64,000 nt of DNA from Actinotalea sp. Marseille-Q4924. Lineage in GTDB: Bacteria > Actinomycetota > Actinomycetes > Actinomycetales > Cellulomonadaceae. Both the position numbers and the translations under genes were made by a program. Of the stretch, positions 55,920 through 64,000 are shown in pieces. Below the pieces are notes generated by a model. It did not search any database. It was not told where the DNA came from and saw only the letters and a program-made list of their open reading frames with translations. Positions within the stretch are counted from its first letter, which is position 1. Every line of letters begins with the position of its first letter. The stretch lies in assembly GCF_916618755.1 (NCBI RefSeq), contig NZ_CAKAKB010000003.1:496001-560000 (forward strand), written 5' to 3'.

Positions 55920-56352
55920 GCCCCCATGCTGTCCCAGGTCCGGGTGCCAGGAGCGCCCGGGCGGTCGCTCCGCGACCGGCACGGAGCAGGAGCGTCCCGG
56001 CGACGAGGTTGACGACGACCGCCGACGCGACGAGGGGTGACCGCGCACGGCGCCCCCACGTCACCGGCTCCACCGCGGTCCCCGCGAAGACCGCAGCACC
56101 GACGAGGCGGGACCAGCGCCCCGCCGGACGACCCGAGGCCTCCCGCACGGCATCGACGAGGACCAGGGCCGCCATGGGCCACGGCGCCGCCAGCCCGGTG
56201 CCCCACCCGGTCACCAGGTGCGTCACGGCCGAACCCGGAGCACGCAGGCCCAGCGGTTCCCCGACGACGTCGTCGCGCACCGAGACCGCCGCACCCCATG
56301 CCGTCGCGGCGAGGAACACGATCGCGGCGCGTCGGATCGGGCGCGTCCTCAC
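55903..56352 (-). CDS. Small integral membrane protein, function unknown
   Basis: A 149-residue protein with four hydrophobic segments (starting IVFLAATAWGAAVSV, then APWPMAALVLVDAV, LVGAAVFAGTAVEPV, LVASAVVVNLVAGTLLL), basic N-terminus and no recognised family. GTG start is supported by GGAGG 7 nt upstream. Overlaps glsA by 17 nt on the same strand, so it may be co-transcribed with it. Confidence 0.65.
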   Translation of the reverse strand: MRTRPIRRAAIVFLAATAWGAAVSVRDDVVGEPLGLRAPGSAVTHLVTGWGTGLAAPWPMAALVLVDAVREASGRPAGRWSRLVGAAVFAGTAVEPVTWGRRARSPLVASAVVVNLVAGTLLLRAGRGATARALLAPGPGTAWGHEPTR

Positions 56353-56446
56353 CGGACCACCTCCGTCTGCTGGCTGCGGACCAGTCCATCATGCGCCCCG
56401 CCGACACCGGGTGCTCCGTGTCGGTCGCCGGTGCTTCCATGGGGCC

Positions 56447-57061
56447 ATGACCTGGGAGACGCTCCCCGTGACGCCGGACCGGTTCGACGACTTCGCCGAC
56501 GTCGTGAACCCGAACCGCCGGGCCACCCACTGCTGGTGCCTCTCGCACCGGCTGCGCGGCAAGGACATCGAGGAGCTCGGCGGCGGCGACCGCGAGCAAG
56601 CGATGCGCCGGCTCTGCGAGCGGGAGCACCCGCCGGGGGTGGTCACCTATCACGACGGGGTGCCCGTCGGCTGGTGCAACATCGGGCCGCGCACCGAGAT
56701 CCCACGCCTCGCCGCGTCGCGGCTCATCCGCCCGGTCGACGACGTCCCGGTCTGGAGCATCGTGTGCGTCGTCGTCCGCAGCGGTCACCGCAGGACAGGG
56801 GTCACGGCCCACCTCCTCGAGGGGGCGGTGCAGTACGCCGCCTCGCACGGGGCCCCCGCGGTGGAGGCCTACCCCGTCGACCCGGAGGGCCGGATGGACA
56901 CGACGATGGCCTTCGTGGGCACCCGCTCGATGTTCGAGAGAGCCGGCTTCGAGACGGTCGGCACCACCGAGGCGGTCGCGTCCGGGATGCCCCGCATCAT
57001 CATGCGCCGCAGCATCACGGAGACGGCGCCCGGGCGGTCACACCTGCTCCAGCAGCAGTGA
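56447..57061 (+). CDS. GNAT family N-acetyltransferase
   Basis: A 204-residue acetyltransferase-like protein. The CoA-binding motif A is VVVRSGHRRTGVTAHLLEGAVQYA (the R/Q-x-x-G-x-G/A loop reads HRRTGV), after a Cys/Trp-rich start (RATHCWCLSHRLRG) also seen in a set of uncharacterised GNAT proteins. Substrate unknown. The 3' end overlaps the convergent thiolase gene by 24 nt. Confidence 0.82.
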   Translation: MTWETLPVTPDRFDDFADVVNPNRRATHCWCLSHRLRGKDIEELGGGDREQAMRRLCEREHPPGVVTYHDGVPVGWCNIGPRTEIPRLAASRLIRPVDDVPVWSIVCVVVRSGHRRTGVTAHLLEGAVQYAASHGAPAVEAYPVDPEGRMDTTMAFVGTRSMFERAGFETVGTTEAVASGMPRIIMRRSITETAPGRSHLLQQQ

Positions 57062-58243
57062 CGCGCCCTGCCCGACGCCGACGCACATGGTCGCCAGCGC
57101 GCGCCGTGCCCCGGACCCGCGACGGTCCGCCAGCTCCGTCGCCGCGGTCAGGGCGAGCCGGGCGCCGCTCATCCCCAGGGGGTGCCCGAGCGCGATCGCA
57201 CCGCCGTTCGGGTTGACCTGCTCCGCGTCGTCGGGCAGGCCGAGGGACCGCAGCACGGCCAGGGACTGCGCGGCGAAGGCCTCGTTGAGCTCCACGAGGT
57301 CGACGTCGGCGAGCGTCAGGCCCGCGCGTGCGAGCAGCCGCTCGGTCGCCGGCACGGGGCCGATGCCCATGGTGCGCGGCGGCACGCCCGCCGTCGCCAT
57401 GCCGGTCACCCGCGCGAGGGGCACCAGGCCGAAGCGGCCGACGGCGGCCTCGGACGCCACGAGCACCGCGCAGGCCCCGTCGTTGAGGCCCGAGGAGTTC
57501 CCCGCGGTGACCGTGCCGCCGGGGGCGAGGGGGCGCAGCCGGGCGAGCGCCTCGAGCGACGTGTCGCGCGGGTGCTCGTCCTGGTCGACGAGCACCTCGC
57601 CGCTCCGCGCGGGCACCGGCACGGCGACGACCTCCCGGGCGAGGCGGCCCCCGGCGCGGGCCTTCGCCACCCTCTCCTGGGAGCGCAGCGCGAACGCGTC
57701 CTGGTCCTCGCGGCTGATGCCGTGCTCGCGGGCGAGGTTCTCGGCCGTCTCCGGCATCGAGTCGGTGCCGTACAGCTCGCGCATGCGCGGGTTCACGAAC
57801 CGCCAGCCGAGCGTGGTGTCAGCGATCTCCGCCTCCCGGGCCCACGCCGTCGTCGCCTTGGGCACCACGAACGGCGCCCGGCTCATGCTCTCGACCCCGC
57901 CGGCGAGGACGAGGTCGGCGTCGCCGGCGCGGATCGCCCGCGCCGCGGTCCCGACCGCGTCGAGCCCGGAGGCGCACAAGCGGTTCAGCGTGCCGCCCGG
58001 GACGGAGACCGGCAGGCCGGCCAGCAGCGCGGCCATGCGGGCGACGTTGCGGTTGTCCTCCCCGGCCTGGTTGGCGCAGCCGAGGAGCACGTCGTCGAGC
58101 GCCTCCCAGTCGACCGACGGGTGGCGGTCGACGACGGTGCGGAGGACGTGCGCGGCGAGGTCGTCCGGCCGGACCGCGGCGAGGGCCCCGCCGTACCGCC
58201 CGACGGGTGTCCGGACGCCTGCGACCAGGTAGGCCTCGCTCAT
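57038..58243 (-). CDS. paaJ: Acetyl-CoA C-acyltransferase, 3-oxoadipyl-CoA thiolase type
   Basis: A 401-residue thiolase. The acylated Cys is in NRLCASGLDAV, catalytic His in PNGGAIALGHPLG and the second Cys in TMCVGVGQG. The GYPETAENLA-type motif (SMPETAENLAREHGISREDQD) is common in PcaF/PaaJ. Placed after paaH and paaI it would perform the last cleavage of phenylacetate breakdown, giving acetyl-CoA and succinyl-CoA. ATG overlaps the paaI stop. Confidence 0.88.
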   Translation of the reverse strand: MSEAYLVAGVRTPVGRYGGALAAVRPDDLAAHVLRTVVDRHPSVDWEALDDVLLGCANQAGEDNRNVARMAALLAGLPVSVPGGTLNRLCASGLDAVGTAARAIRAGDADLVLAGGVESMSRAPFVVPKATTAWAREAEIADTTLGWRFVNPRMRELYGTDSMPETAENLAREHGISREDQDAFALRSQERVAKARAGGRLAREVVAVPVPARSGEVLVDQDEHPRDTSLEALARLRPLAPGGTVTAGNSSGLNDGACAVLVASEAAVGRFGLVPLARVTGMATAGVPPRTMGIGPVPATERLLARAGLTLADVDLVELNEAFAAQSLAVLRSLGLPDDAEQVNPNGGAIALGHPLGMSGARLALTAATELADRRGSGARRALATMCVGVGQGASLLLEQV

Positions 58244-58695
58244 GTGTCCTCCCGGGGGAGCAGGGGGCGGCCGAGGGAGCGGCTGCGCCCCCGGTACTCC
58301 GCGATGACGGTGCCGTCGGCCCGGGTGACCGTGACGTCGTAGACGCCGCTCCGCCCGGCACGGACCCGCTGCGTCGCCACGGCGGTCAGGTCGTCCCCGA
58401 GCACCGCGGGCGTGACGAAGACGATGTCGAAGCCGGCCGCCACCGTGACGTCGTCCTCGGTGTTGCAGGCGAAGGCGAACGCGCTGTCGGCGAGCACCGC
58501 GAGGTAGCCGCCGTGGCACGTCCCGTGGCCGTTGACCATCTCCTCCGTGACCCTCATGGTGAGTCGAGCCGCACCGGCGGTCACGTCGACGAGCCGCATC
58601 CCGAGGCGCCGGCTCGCCAGGTCGGCGGCCCACATCGTCTCCGCGCACCGCCGGGCGACGGTGTCGCGGTCCGCCGTTCCGGGCTCAGCGCTCAC
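58240..58695 (-). CDS. paaI: Hydroxyphenylacetyl-CoA thioesterase PaaI
   Basis: A 151-residue hotdog thioesterase with the PaaI signature VNGHGTCHGGYLAVLADSAFAFACN and ATQRVRAGRSGVYDVTV. It removes CoA from dead-end ring-hydroxylated thioesters. The GTG start overlaps the paaH end by 11 nt; the stop overlaps paaJ (ATGA). It is a truer PaaI than the thioesterase at 49.2 kb by sequence. Confidence 0.9.
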   Translation of the reverse strand: MSAEPGTADRDTVARRCAETMWAADLASRRLGMRLVDVTAGAARLTMRVTEEMVNGHGTCHGGYLAVLADSAFAFACNTEDDVTVAAGFDIVFVTPAVLGDDLTAVATQRVRAGRSGVYDVTVTRADGTVIAEYRGRSRSLGRPLLPREDT

Positions 58696-60211
58696 GGAGC
58701 GACCTCCCGGCGTGGACCGCGTCTTGCAGGGCCGCGCTGACGCGGTACCGGGCGTCCACGGGTGCCAGCGCGTCGAGCAGCGCCGCCACGCGCGCGGGCC
58801 CGATCCGGTCGCCCCACTCCAGCGGCCCGCGCGGGTGGCCGGCGCCGAGCCGCATCGCCGTGTCGACGTCGTCCGCCGAGGCGACCCCGCGCGCGACGAC
58901 GTCGCACGCCTCGTCGACGAGGAGCGCGACCGTCCGCGCGACGAGGAGGCCCGCGACGTCGGGGAGCACGCTCGCCTGCGCCCCGGCCGCCTGCAGCAGA
59001 CCGACGGCCTGCGTGAGGACCGGCGACGCGCCGTCGTCGGACGCGGTGACGGCCCACCGCTCGGCGGTCCCGGCATCACCGACGAGGTCGAGCACGACCA
59101 CCGGCACGCCGAGCCGACGGGCGTGCTCCGCGGCGCGGCGGCCGTCCGTCGGGACGACGACTCCGCCGTCGACCTCCGCCACCGGCTCACCGGCGCGGTC
59201 CCCACCGTCATCGACGACGACGCCGCCGCGGCGCACGCGGTCCCACAGCGGCGCCCACGGTCCCCAGTCACCGCGGACCCGCACCCGAGCCGGGACGGTC
59301 GGTGAGGGCGCCGCGGTGCCGCGCGGCGCCGGCGCGGCGCCGTCGTCGTCGTCGTGGTCGTAGAACCCCCGACCGGTCTTGCGCCCGAGCGCTCCCTCGG
59401 CGACGAGGGCCACCTGGACGTCGACCGGCTCGAAGCGCCGGTCGCGACCGCTCTGCTCCCACACGGACCGGGTGGTGGCGAGGTTGATGTCCTGCCCGAT
59501 GAGGTCGGCGAGCTCGAGCGGGCCCATGGGGAAGCCGCCGCCCTCGCGCAGCACGGCGTCGATGGTGGCGGCGTCGACGCCGCGCTCCAGGAGGCGCATC
59601 GCCTCACCGTAGAACGGTCGCGCGACGCGGTTCACGACGAACCCCGGCGAGCAACGGACCTGGACGGGTGTCTTGCCCCACGCCGTCATGAGCTCGGCGG
59701 CCTCGGTCACCACGTCCGGATCGGTCAGGTCCCCGCGGACCACCTCGACGAGCCGCATGACCGGCGCGGGGTTGAAGAAGTGCAGGCCGACGAGCCGGTC
59801 CGGGTGGCGCATCGCCGCCGCGAGCCCGGTCACGGACAGGGACGAGGTGTTCGTGGCGAGCACGCAGTCGGCCGCGACGACGTCCTCGACCGCGGCCAGC
59901 AGGTCGCGCTTGACGTCGAGGACCTCGGCGACGGCCTCGATGACGAGCGCGCACGGCGCGAGGTCGTCGACCGACTCCGCCGCCCGGAGGCCGGCCCGGG
60001 CGGCGGCGGCCCTGGCGGTGTCGATCCGGCCGCGCCCGACGAGCCGGTCCAGCGCTGCGCCGACCTGGTCGACAGCGGCGGACGCCCGGCCCGGGGCCGC
60101 GTCGAGGAGCCTGACCGGGTGCCCGCCCAGGGCGGCGACCTGGGCGATCCCGGCCCCCATGGTGCCCGCGCCCACGACGCCCACGACGGCGGGGGCGGCG
60201 AGCCTGCTCAC
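58685..60211 (-). CDS. paaH: 3-hydroxyacyl-CoA dehydrogenase, PaaH type
   Basis: A 508-residue NAD-dependent dehydrogenase, long form with two C-terminal domains as in PaaH. NAD loop GVVGAGTMGAGIAQVAALGG, ATNTSSLSVTGLA, FFNPAPVMRLVEVV with the catalytic His just before (GLHFFNP), and SPGFVVNRVARPFYGEA. A duplicated C-terminal domain (LLVARTVALLVDEACDV) follows. GTG start overlaps the E2 gene stop, so it continues the keto acid dehydrogenase operon. Confidence 0.92.
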   Translation of the reverse strand: MSRLAAPAVVGVVGAGTMGAGIAQVAALGGHPVRLLDAAPGRASAAVDQVGAALDRLVGRGRIDTARAAAARAGLRAAESVDDLAPCALVIEAVAEVLDVKRDLLAAVEDVVAADCVLATNTSSLSVTGLAAAMRHPDRLVGLHFFNPAPVMRLVEVVRGDLTDPDVVTEAAELMTAWGKTPVQVRCSPGFVVNRVARPFYGEAMRLLERGVDAATIDAVLREGGGFPMGPLELADLIGQDINLATTRSVWEQSGRDRRFEPVDVQVALVAEGALGRKTGRGFYDHDDDDGAAPAPRGTAAPSPTVPARVRVRGDWGPWAPLWDRVRRGGVVVDDGGDRAGEPVAEVDGGVVVPTDGRRAAEHARRLGVPVVVLDLVGDAGTAERWAVTASDDGASPVLTQAVGLLQAAGAQASVLPDVAGLLVARTVALLVDEACDVVARGVASADDVDTAMRLGAGHPRGPLEWGDRIGPARVAALLDALAPVDARYRVSAALQDAVHAGRSLRER

Positions 60212-61662
60212 AGCTCCGCCAGGTCCAGCAGGTGCGGGAGCGGGCGCTCGATCGCGTCCGCGACGAACCGCAGGAAGCCGCCCGCGGTGCCCCCGTCGCA
60301 GACGCGGTGGTCGAAGACCAGGGACAGCTGCGTGATGCTGCGCACGACGACGTCGCCGTCGACGACCCAGGGCCGCGGCATGATCCGGCCCATGCCGAGG
60401 ATGGCCACCTCCGGGTGGTTGATGATCGCGGCGCTCCCGTCGACACCGAGCACGCCGTAGTTGTTGAGCGTGAACGACCCGCCGGTGAGGTCCGCGGTCG
60501 TGGCGCGGCCCTCGCGGGCCGCCGTCGTCAGGCGCTGGATCTCCTCGTGCAGGGCGCGCGTCCGCAGCGTGTGCGCCCCGCGGACGACCGGCACCACCAG
60601 ACCGCGCTCCGTCTGCGCCGCGATGCCGAGGTTGACCCCGGCGAGGTGGACGATCTGCCCGCCGTCCGTGTCCACCCGCGCGTTGAGCTCGGGGAACCGC
60701 TCGAGCCCCGCGACGACGAACCGGGCCACGAGCGCGAGGATGCCGGGGGCGGGTCGGTCCGGCGTGCCGAGCTGGGACCGCAGCTCGAGGAGCCCGGTCG
60801 CGTCGACGTCGACCCAGGTGGTGGCCTCGGGGATCTCCTGACGGCTCCGGCTGAGGGTCGCGGCGATCGTGCGGCGCACCCCGGTCAGGGGGACGAGCGC
60901 GCGGACGGCGAGCCCGGTGCGCTCGTCGGTCCCGGCCGACGCGGCGTCGTGCGCCGCCGCCCGGCCGGCGCCCGGACGGGGTGCAGCGGCCGCGTCGTCG
61001 TGCTCCGCCGCACCGGAGACGCCCACCTCGCCGGCGGCCGCCCGCTCGACGTCGCGCCTCATCACGAGGCCGCCAGGCCCGCTGCCGTGCAGCGCCGTGA
61101 GGTCCACGCCGGCGCGGCGCGCCAGGGTGCGGACGAGGGGGGAGCTCACCGCGACGGCGGTCCGCGTCCCCCCGGACGGGGGTGCCGCGGCGGGAGCCGC
61201 CGCCGCAGCCGGGGGGATGGCCGCCCGGGCGGCACGACGCGCCGCGCGCCGACCGCCGCCGGCCGTGGGGGTGTCGGAGGTCCCGTAGCCGATGAGCACG
61301 TTCCCCGACCCGGCCCGCTCCTCCTGGACGTACGCGGCGGCGGCCGGGTGCTGTGCGGCGTCGTCGGCGGGACCGCCCGACCGTCCCGCCCGTGACGCGT
61401 CCGCCGGCGCGGGCGCCGGCGTGCCGGCGTCCACCGACACCAGCGGCGACCCGACCGCGATGACGTCGCCCTCGTCGCCGTGCAGGCACGCCACCTGCCC
61501 GGCGTACGGGCAGGGGACCTCGACCATCGCCTTGGCCGTCTCGACCTCGGCGACCGGTGCGTCGACGGCGACCTGGTCGCCGACGCGGACGAGCCAGCGG
61601 ACGAGCTGCGCCTCCTCGAGCCCTTCGCCGAGGTCGGGCAGGGTGAAGACCTCGCGGGTCAC
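60208..61662 (-). CDS. bkdC: 2-oxo acid dehydrogenase E2, dihydrolipoyl acyltransferase
   Basis: E2 core of a branched-chain-type keto acid dehydrogenase, 484 residues. One lipoyl domain (residues 1-78, lipoylated Lys44 in VETAKAMVEV), an Ala/Pro-rich linker with a Gly/Arg patch, a peripheral subunit-binding domain (VSSPLVRTLARRAGVDLTALHGSGPGG) and a catalytic domain ending with the HxxxDG motif DHRVCDGG. GTG overlaps the E1beta stop. The single-lipoyl structure fits branched-chain rather than actinobacterial pyruvate E2. Confidence 0.9.
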   Translation of the reverse strand: MTREVFTLPDLGEGLEEAQLVRWLVRVGDQVAVDAPVAEVETAKAMVEVPCPYAGQVACLHGDEGDVIAVGSPLVSVDAGTPAPAPADASRAGRSGGPADDAAQHPAAAAYVQEERAGSGNVLIGYGTSDTPTAGGGRRAARRAARAAIPPAAAAAPAAAPPSGGTRTAVAVSSPLVRTLARRAGVDLTALHGSGPGGLVMRRDVERAAAGEVGVSGAAEHDDAAAAPRPGAGRAAAHDAASAGTDERTGLAVRALVPLTGVRRTIAATLSRSRQEIPEATTWVDVDATGLLELRSQLGTPDRPAPGILALVARFVVAGLERFPELNARVDTDGGQIVHLAGVNLGIAAQTERGLVVPVVRGAHTLRTRALHEEIQRLTTAAREGRATTADLTGGSFTLNNYGVLGVDGSAAIINHPEVAILGMGRIMPRPWVVDGDVVVRSITQLSLVFDHRVCDGGTAGGFLRFVADAIERPLPHLLDLAEL

Positions 61663-62636
61663 GCGTCCTCCCACTGCAGCTCGTCGACGGTGTCGAGGAT
61701 GCGGTTGACCGACGGCAGGTGGTGGCGCTCCAGGGCCGGCGGCGGGTAGGGGATGTCGAAGCCGGTGACGCGCCGGACGGGGGCGGCGAGGTGGTGGAAG
61801 CACTGCTCGGTGACCCGGGCGACCACCTCCGAGGCCACCGAGGCGAACCCGGAGGACTCCGCGACGACCACGGCCCGCCCGGTCGCCCGCACGGCCGCCG
61901 TCACCGTCGCGTCGTCGAACGGGACGATCGAGCGCAGGTCCACCACGCCGATGCTGCGTCCCTCGCACGCGCCCTGCTCGGCGGCGGCCAGGGCGACGGG
62001 TACCGCCGGCCCGTACGCGATGAGCGTCACGTCGGAGCCCTCGCGTCGCACGACGGCACGCCCGATCGGCGGCACGTCGGCGTCGACGTCCACCTCCTCC
62101 TTGGTGAAGTACTGCCGCTTCGGCTCCAGGAAGACCACGGGGTCCGGGCTCTCGATCGCCTGCCGGAGCAGCCCGTAGGCGTCCTCGTTGGTGGCCGGCG
62201 CGACGACCGTCAGGCCCGGCGTGTGCGCGTAGTAGGCCTCGGAGGAGTCGCAGTGGTGCTCGACCCCGCCGATCCCGCCGCCGTAGGGGACCCGCACGAC
62301 GACGGGGAGCCGGACGCGGCCCCGCGTGCGGTTGCCCATCTTCGCCAGGTGGCTCACGACCTGCTCGAAGGCCGGGTACGCGAAGGCGTCGAACTGCATC
62401 TCGACGACCGGACGCATGCCGTTCATCGCCATGCCGATCGCGAGGCCCATGATCCCGGACTCGGCCAGCGGGGTGTCGAAGCAGCGCTGCTCGCCGAACT
62501 GCGCCGTCAGCCCGTCGGTGACGCGGAAGACGCCCCCCAGCGGGCCGACGTCCTCGCCGAGCACGAGGACGGTCGGGTCGGCCTCCATCGCGTCACGCAG
62601 GGCCGCGTTGAGCGCGCCCGCCATGGTGGTCTTCAT
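61659..62636 (-). CDS. bkdB: 2-oxo acid dehydrogenase E1 beta
   Basis: A 325-residue transketolase-like beta subunit: VLVLGEDVGPLGGVFRVTDGL, FDTPLAESGIMGLAIGMAMNGMRPV, the PYGGGIGGVEHHCDSSEAYYAH loop and VDLRSIVPFD. Works with E1alpha as a heterotetramer in TPP-dependent decarboxylation. ATGA overlap with E1alpha. The family assignment is firm; naming it branched-chain rests on E2 and the Lrp-type regulator. Confidence 0.92.
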   Translation of the reverse strand: MKTTMAGALNAALRDAMEADPTVLVLGEDVGPLGGVFRVTDGLTAQFGEQRCFDTPLAESGIMGLAIGMAMNGMRPVVEMQFDAFAYPAFEQVVSHLAKMGNRTRGRVRLPVVVRVPYGGGIGGVEHHCDSSEAYYAHTPGLTVVAPATNEDAYGLLRQAIESPDPVVFLEPKRQYFTKEEVDVDADVPPIGRAVVRREGSDVTLIAYGPAVPVALAAAEQGACEGRSIGVVDLRSIVPFDDATVTAAVRATGRAVVVAESSGFASVASEVVARVTEQCFHHLAAPVRRVTGFDIPYPPPALERHHLPSVNRILDTVDELQWEDA

Positions 62637-63736
62637 CGGTCGCCCTCCTCGGCGGCGAGCTCGGCACGCAGCAGGTCCCGCTGGGCCAGGAGCTGGGGCG
62701 TGGGCGAGGCGTAGACGTGCGTGAACAGCTCGTCCGGCTCGCTCGGTGGCGTCCGGTTGAGCCCTGCGCGCACCGTCGCGGCCAGCTCCTCGGCTCTCGC
62801 TGCGAGCTCCTCCTCGGTCGAGTCGTCCAGGGCGCCCTGGGCGCGCAGGTACGTGCGCAGCCGGCTGATCGGGTCGCGCAGGACCCACTCGTGCACCTCC
62901 GCCTCGGTGCGGTAGCGCGTCGGGTCGTCGGCGTTCGTGTGGGCCTGGATGCGGTACGTGTCCGCCTCGACGAGCGTGGGCCCGCCGCCGGACGCGGCGC
63001 GGGAGACGGCTTCTCCGAGCACGGCCGACAGCGCCGCGACGTCGTTGCCGTCCACGAGGATCCCCGGGACGCCGTAGCCGACGCCCTTGCTCGCCAGCGA
63101 CGGCGCGACGGACTGGCGCGACAGCGGCACCGAGATCGCGTACTTGTTGTTCTGCACGAGGAAGACCACCGGGGCGCCGAACACGGCGGCGAAGTTCAGC
63201 GCCTCGTGGAAGTCGCCCTCGCTCGTGGCCCCGTCGCCGCACAGCGCGAGGACGACCGTGTCCTCGCCCTTGAGGCGGGCGGCGTGCGCGACGCCGACGG
63301 CGTGCAGCAGCTGGGTGGCCAGCGGGGTGGTCTGGGGGGCGACGTGGTGGGTGACCGGGTCGTAGACGGAGTGCCAGTCGCCGCGCAGCCACGCCAGCAC
63401 GTCGACCGGATCCACCCCACGCGTCGCGACGGCGACGCTGTCGCGGTAGGTGGGGAACAGCCAGTCGCCCGGTCGCAGCGCCAGCGCGGCCGCGACCTGG
63501 CAGGCCTCCTGGCCGTGCGACGACGGGTAGACCGCGAGCCGGCCCTGGCGGACGAGGGCGCCCGCCTGGTCGTCCAGCCGCCGGCCGAGGACCATCGCCT
63601 GGTACCGCTCGAGGAGGTCGGGGAGGGGGAGGAGCCCGTACCTCTCGTGACCCACGAGCCGCCCCTCGGCGTCCAGCAGCCGCACCGGGTCCACGGCGGC
63701 ATCCGCCGACCGGTCTGCGGACGTGTCGACGGACAT
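62633..63736 (-). CDS. bkdA: 2-oxo acid dehydrogenase E1 alpha
   Basis: A 367-residue alpha subunit with the TPP motif GDGATSEGDFHEALNFAAVFGAPVVFLVQNN, a GQEA-type segment (PSSHGQEACQVAAALAL) and the phosphorylation-loop-like region HTNADDPTRYR. ATG at 63736 was chosen over GTG 63742 because AGGAGG lies 5 nt before it. First gene of the six-gene operon bkdABC-paaHIJ; no lipoamide dehydrogenase gene is in the window. Confidence 0.92.
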   Translation of the reverse strand: MSVDTSADRSADAAVDPVRLLDAEGRLVGHERYGLLPLPDLLERYQAMVLGRRLDDQAGALVRQGRLAVYPSSHGQEACQVAAALALRPGDWLFPTYRDSVAVATRGVDPVDVLAWLRGDWHSVYDPVTHHVAPQTTPLATQLLHAVGVAHAARLKGEDTVVLALCGDGATSEGDFHEALNFAAVFGAPVVFLVQNNKYAISVPLSRQSVAPSLASKGVGYGVPGILVDGNDVAALSAVLGEAVSRAASGGGPTLVEADTYRIQAHTNADDPTRYRTEAEVHEWVLRDPISRLRTYLRAQGALDDSTEEELAARAEELAATVRAGLNRTPPSEPDELFTHVYASPTPQLLAQRDLLRAELAAEEGDR

Positions 63737-63891
63737 GCGCACCTCCTCGTCGAGAGCTCCTTCTGACTATGGACCCTCGGAGGCGGATGGGTATGTTCAG
63801 CGGGGAGAGACGAGACATTTGGCCCGGCCGAGGCCGTGGTTAAGGCCGGATGGCCCGCGACGGCGCGGTACCGAGGAGGCGACGGCGACAG

Positions 63892-64000
63892 ATGGACGTT
63901 CACCTGGACGAGACCGACCGACGGATCCTCCACGAGCTGACGCGGGACGGCCGGATGTCCGTGCGCGCCCTGGCCGAGGCGGTCAACGTCTCCCGGTCCC
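63892..64000 (+). CDS. Lrp/AsnC family regulator, N-terminal part (cut by window edge)
   Basis: The first 36 residues are visible: LDETDRRILHELTRDGRMSVRALAEAVNVSRS, an unmistakable AsnC/Lrp helix-turn-helix. It diverges from bkdA across 155 bp, matching BkdR/Lrp-type control of branched-chain keto acid dehydrogenases by amino acids. ATG follows GGAGGCGACGG at a slightly long spacing. It continues beyond the right edge. Confidence 0.88.
   Translation, partial: MDVHLDETDRRILHELTRDGRMSVRALAEAVNVSRS

Overview
The window is a contiguous piece of a very GC-rich (roughly 73-75 percent), gene-dense chromosome from an actinobacterium. Several things point there: a SUF cluster led by a SufR-type regulator, a mabA-inhA-like fabG-fabI pair, GlgC next to a GlgA/GlgM-type glycosyltransferase, a LexA-boxed imuA'-imuB-dnaE2 mutasome, BioYMN, a class F sortase, and very frequent GTG starts with 4-nt ATGA/GTGA overlaps. 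A member of the Micrococcales (Cellulomonas-like) is my best guess, but that is inference. No plasmid, phage or CRISPR locus is visible. The only accessory-looking stretch lies just downstream of a tRNA-Leu gene.

Layout. 1-2.6 kb: 3' end of pyrG, an ADP-ribose pyrophosphatase and convergent heme A synthase (ctaA). 2.6-11.5 kb: a two-gene ABC exporter divergent from sufR-sufB-sufD-Rieske-sufC-sufS-sufU-sufT, a complete iron-sulfur assembly operon. 11.5-16.7 kb: a zinc metallopeptidase, the biotin ECF transporter bioY-bioM-bioN, an ABC-F protein and a small HTH protein. 16.7-24.8 kb: SURF1, two small conserved proteins, fabG-fabI-sixA, serB, and divergent glgC / glgA(M). 24.8-29.6 kb: an orphan ABC ATPase, NfeD plus an SPFH protein, an rRNA/tRNA methyltransferase, a YbaK-like protein and a PEBP protein. 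29.6-37.1 kb: SOS box, imuA', imuB, dnaE2, then an AI-2E family permease. 37.2-38.5 kb: tRNA-Leu(GAG), a strong terminator, echoes of the tRNA 3' end, one secreted protein of unknown function and a gene-free stretch. 38.5-46.2 kb: a zinc-ribbon SDR protein, CHRD protein plus class F sortase, MscS channel, a cystine-type amino acid ABC transporter with a Cys-rich leader ORF, and a DUF1684 protein. 46.3-54.9 kb: phenylacetate catabolism, paaABCDE plus an enoyl-CoA hydratase, a thioesterase, paaZ plus a PaaG-like protein, and the TetR regulator paaR. 55-57 kb: glutaminase, a membrane protein and an acetyltransferase. 57-64 kb: an E1alpha-E1beta-E2 2-oxo acid dehydrogenase operon continuing into paaH-paaI-paaJ, with the start of a divergent Lrp/AsnC regulator at the window edge.

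How the genes work together. The paa ring epoxidase (PaaABCDE), isomerase (PaaG-like), ring-opening/aldehyde dehydrogenase (PaaZ), hydratase (PaaF-like), dehydrogenase (PaaH) and thiolase (PaaJ) add up to nearly the whole phenylacetyl-CoA pathway, split over three transcription units. The activating ligase PaaK is not in the window. The paaHIJ part sits behind a branched-chain-type keto acid dehydrogenase, so it probably also serves amino-acid-derived acyl-CoA breakdown.

The most interesting non-coding features are: a 26-codon ORF ending in a Cys-rich stretch followed by competing hairpins ahead of the cystine-type transporter; a triplicated 17-bp Shine-Dalgarno/GTG unit that forms a chain of overlapping mini-ORFs running into paaZ; a recurrent TANNNT box 6-8 nt before start codons that points to widespread leaderless transcription; a perfect LexA box before the mutasome; and a perfect palindrome between paaA and paaR.
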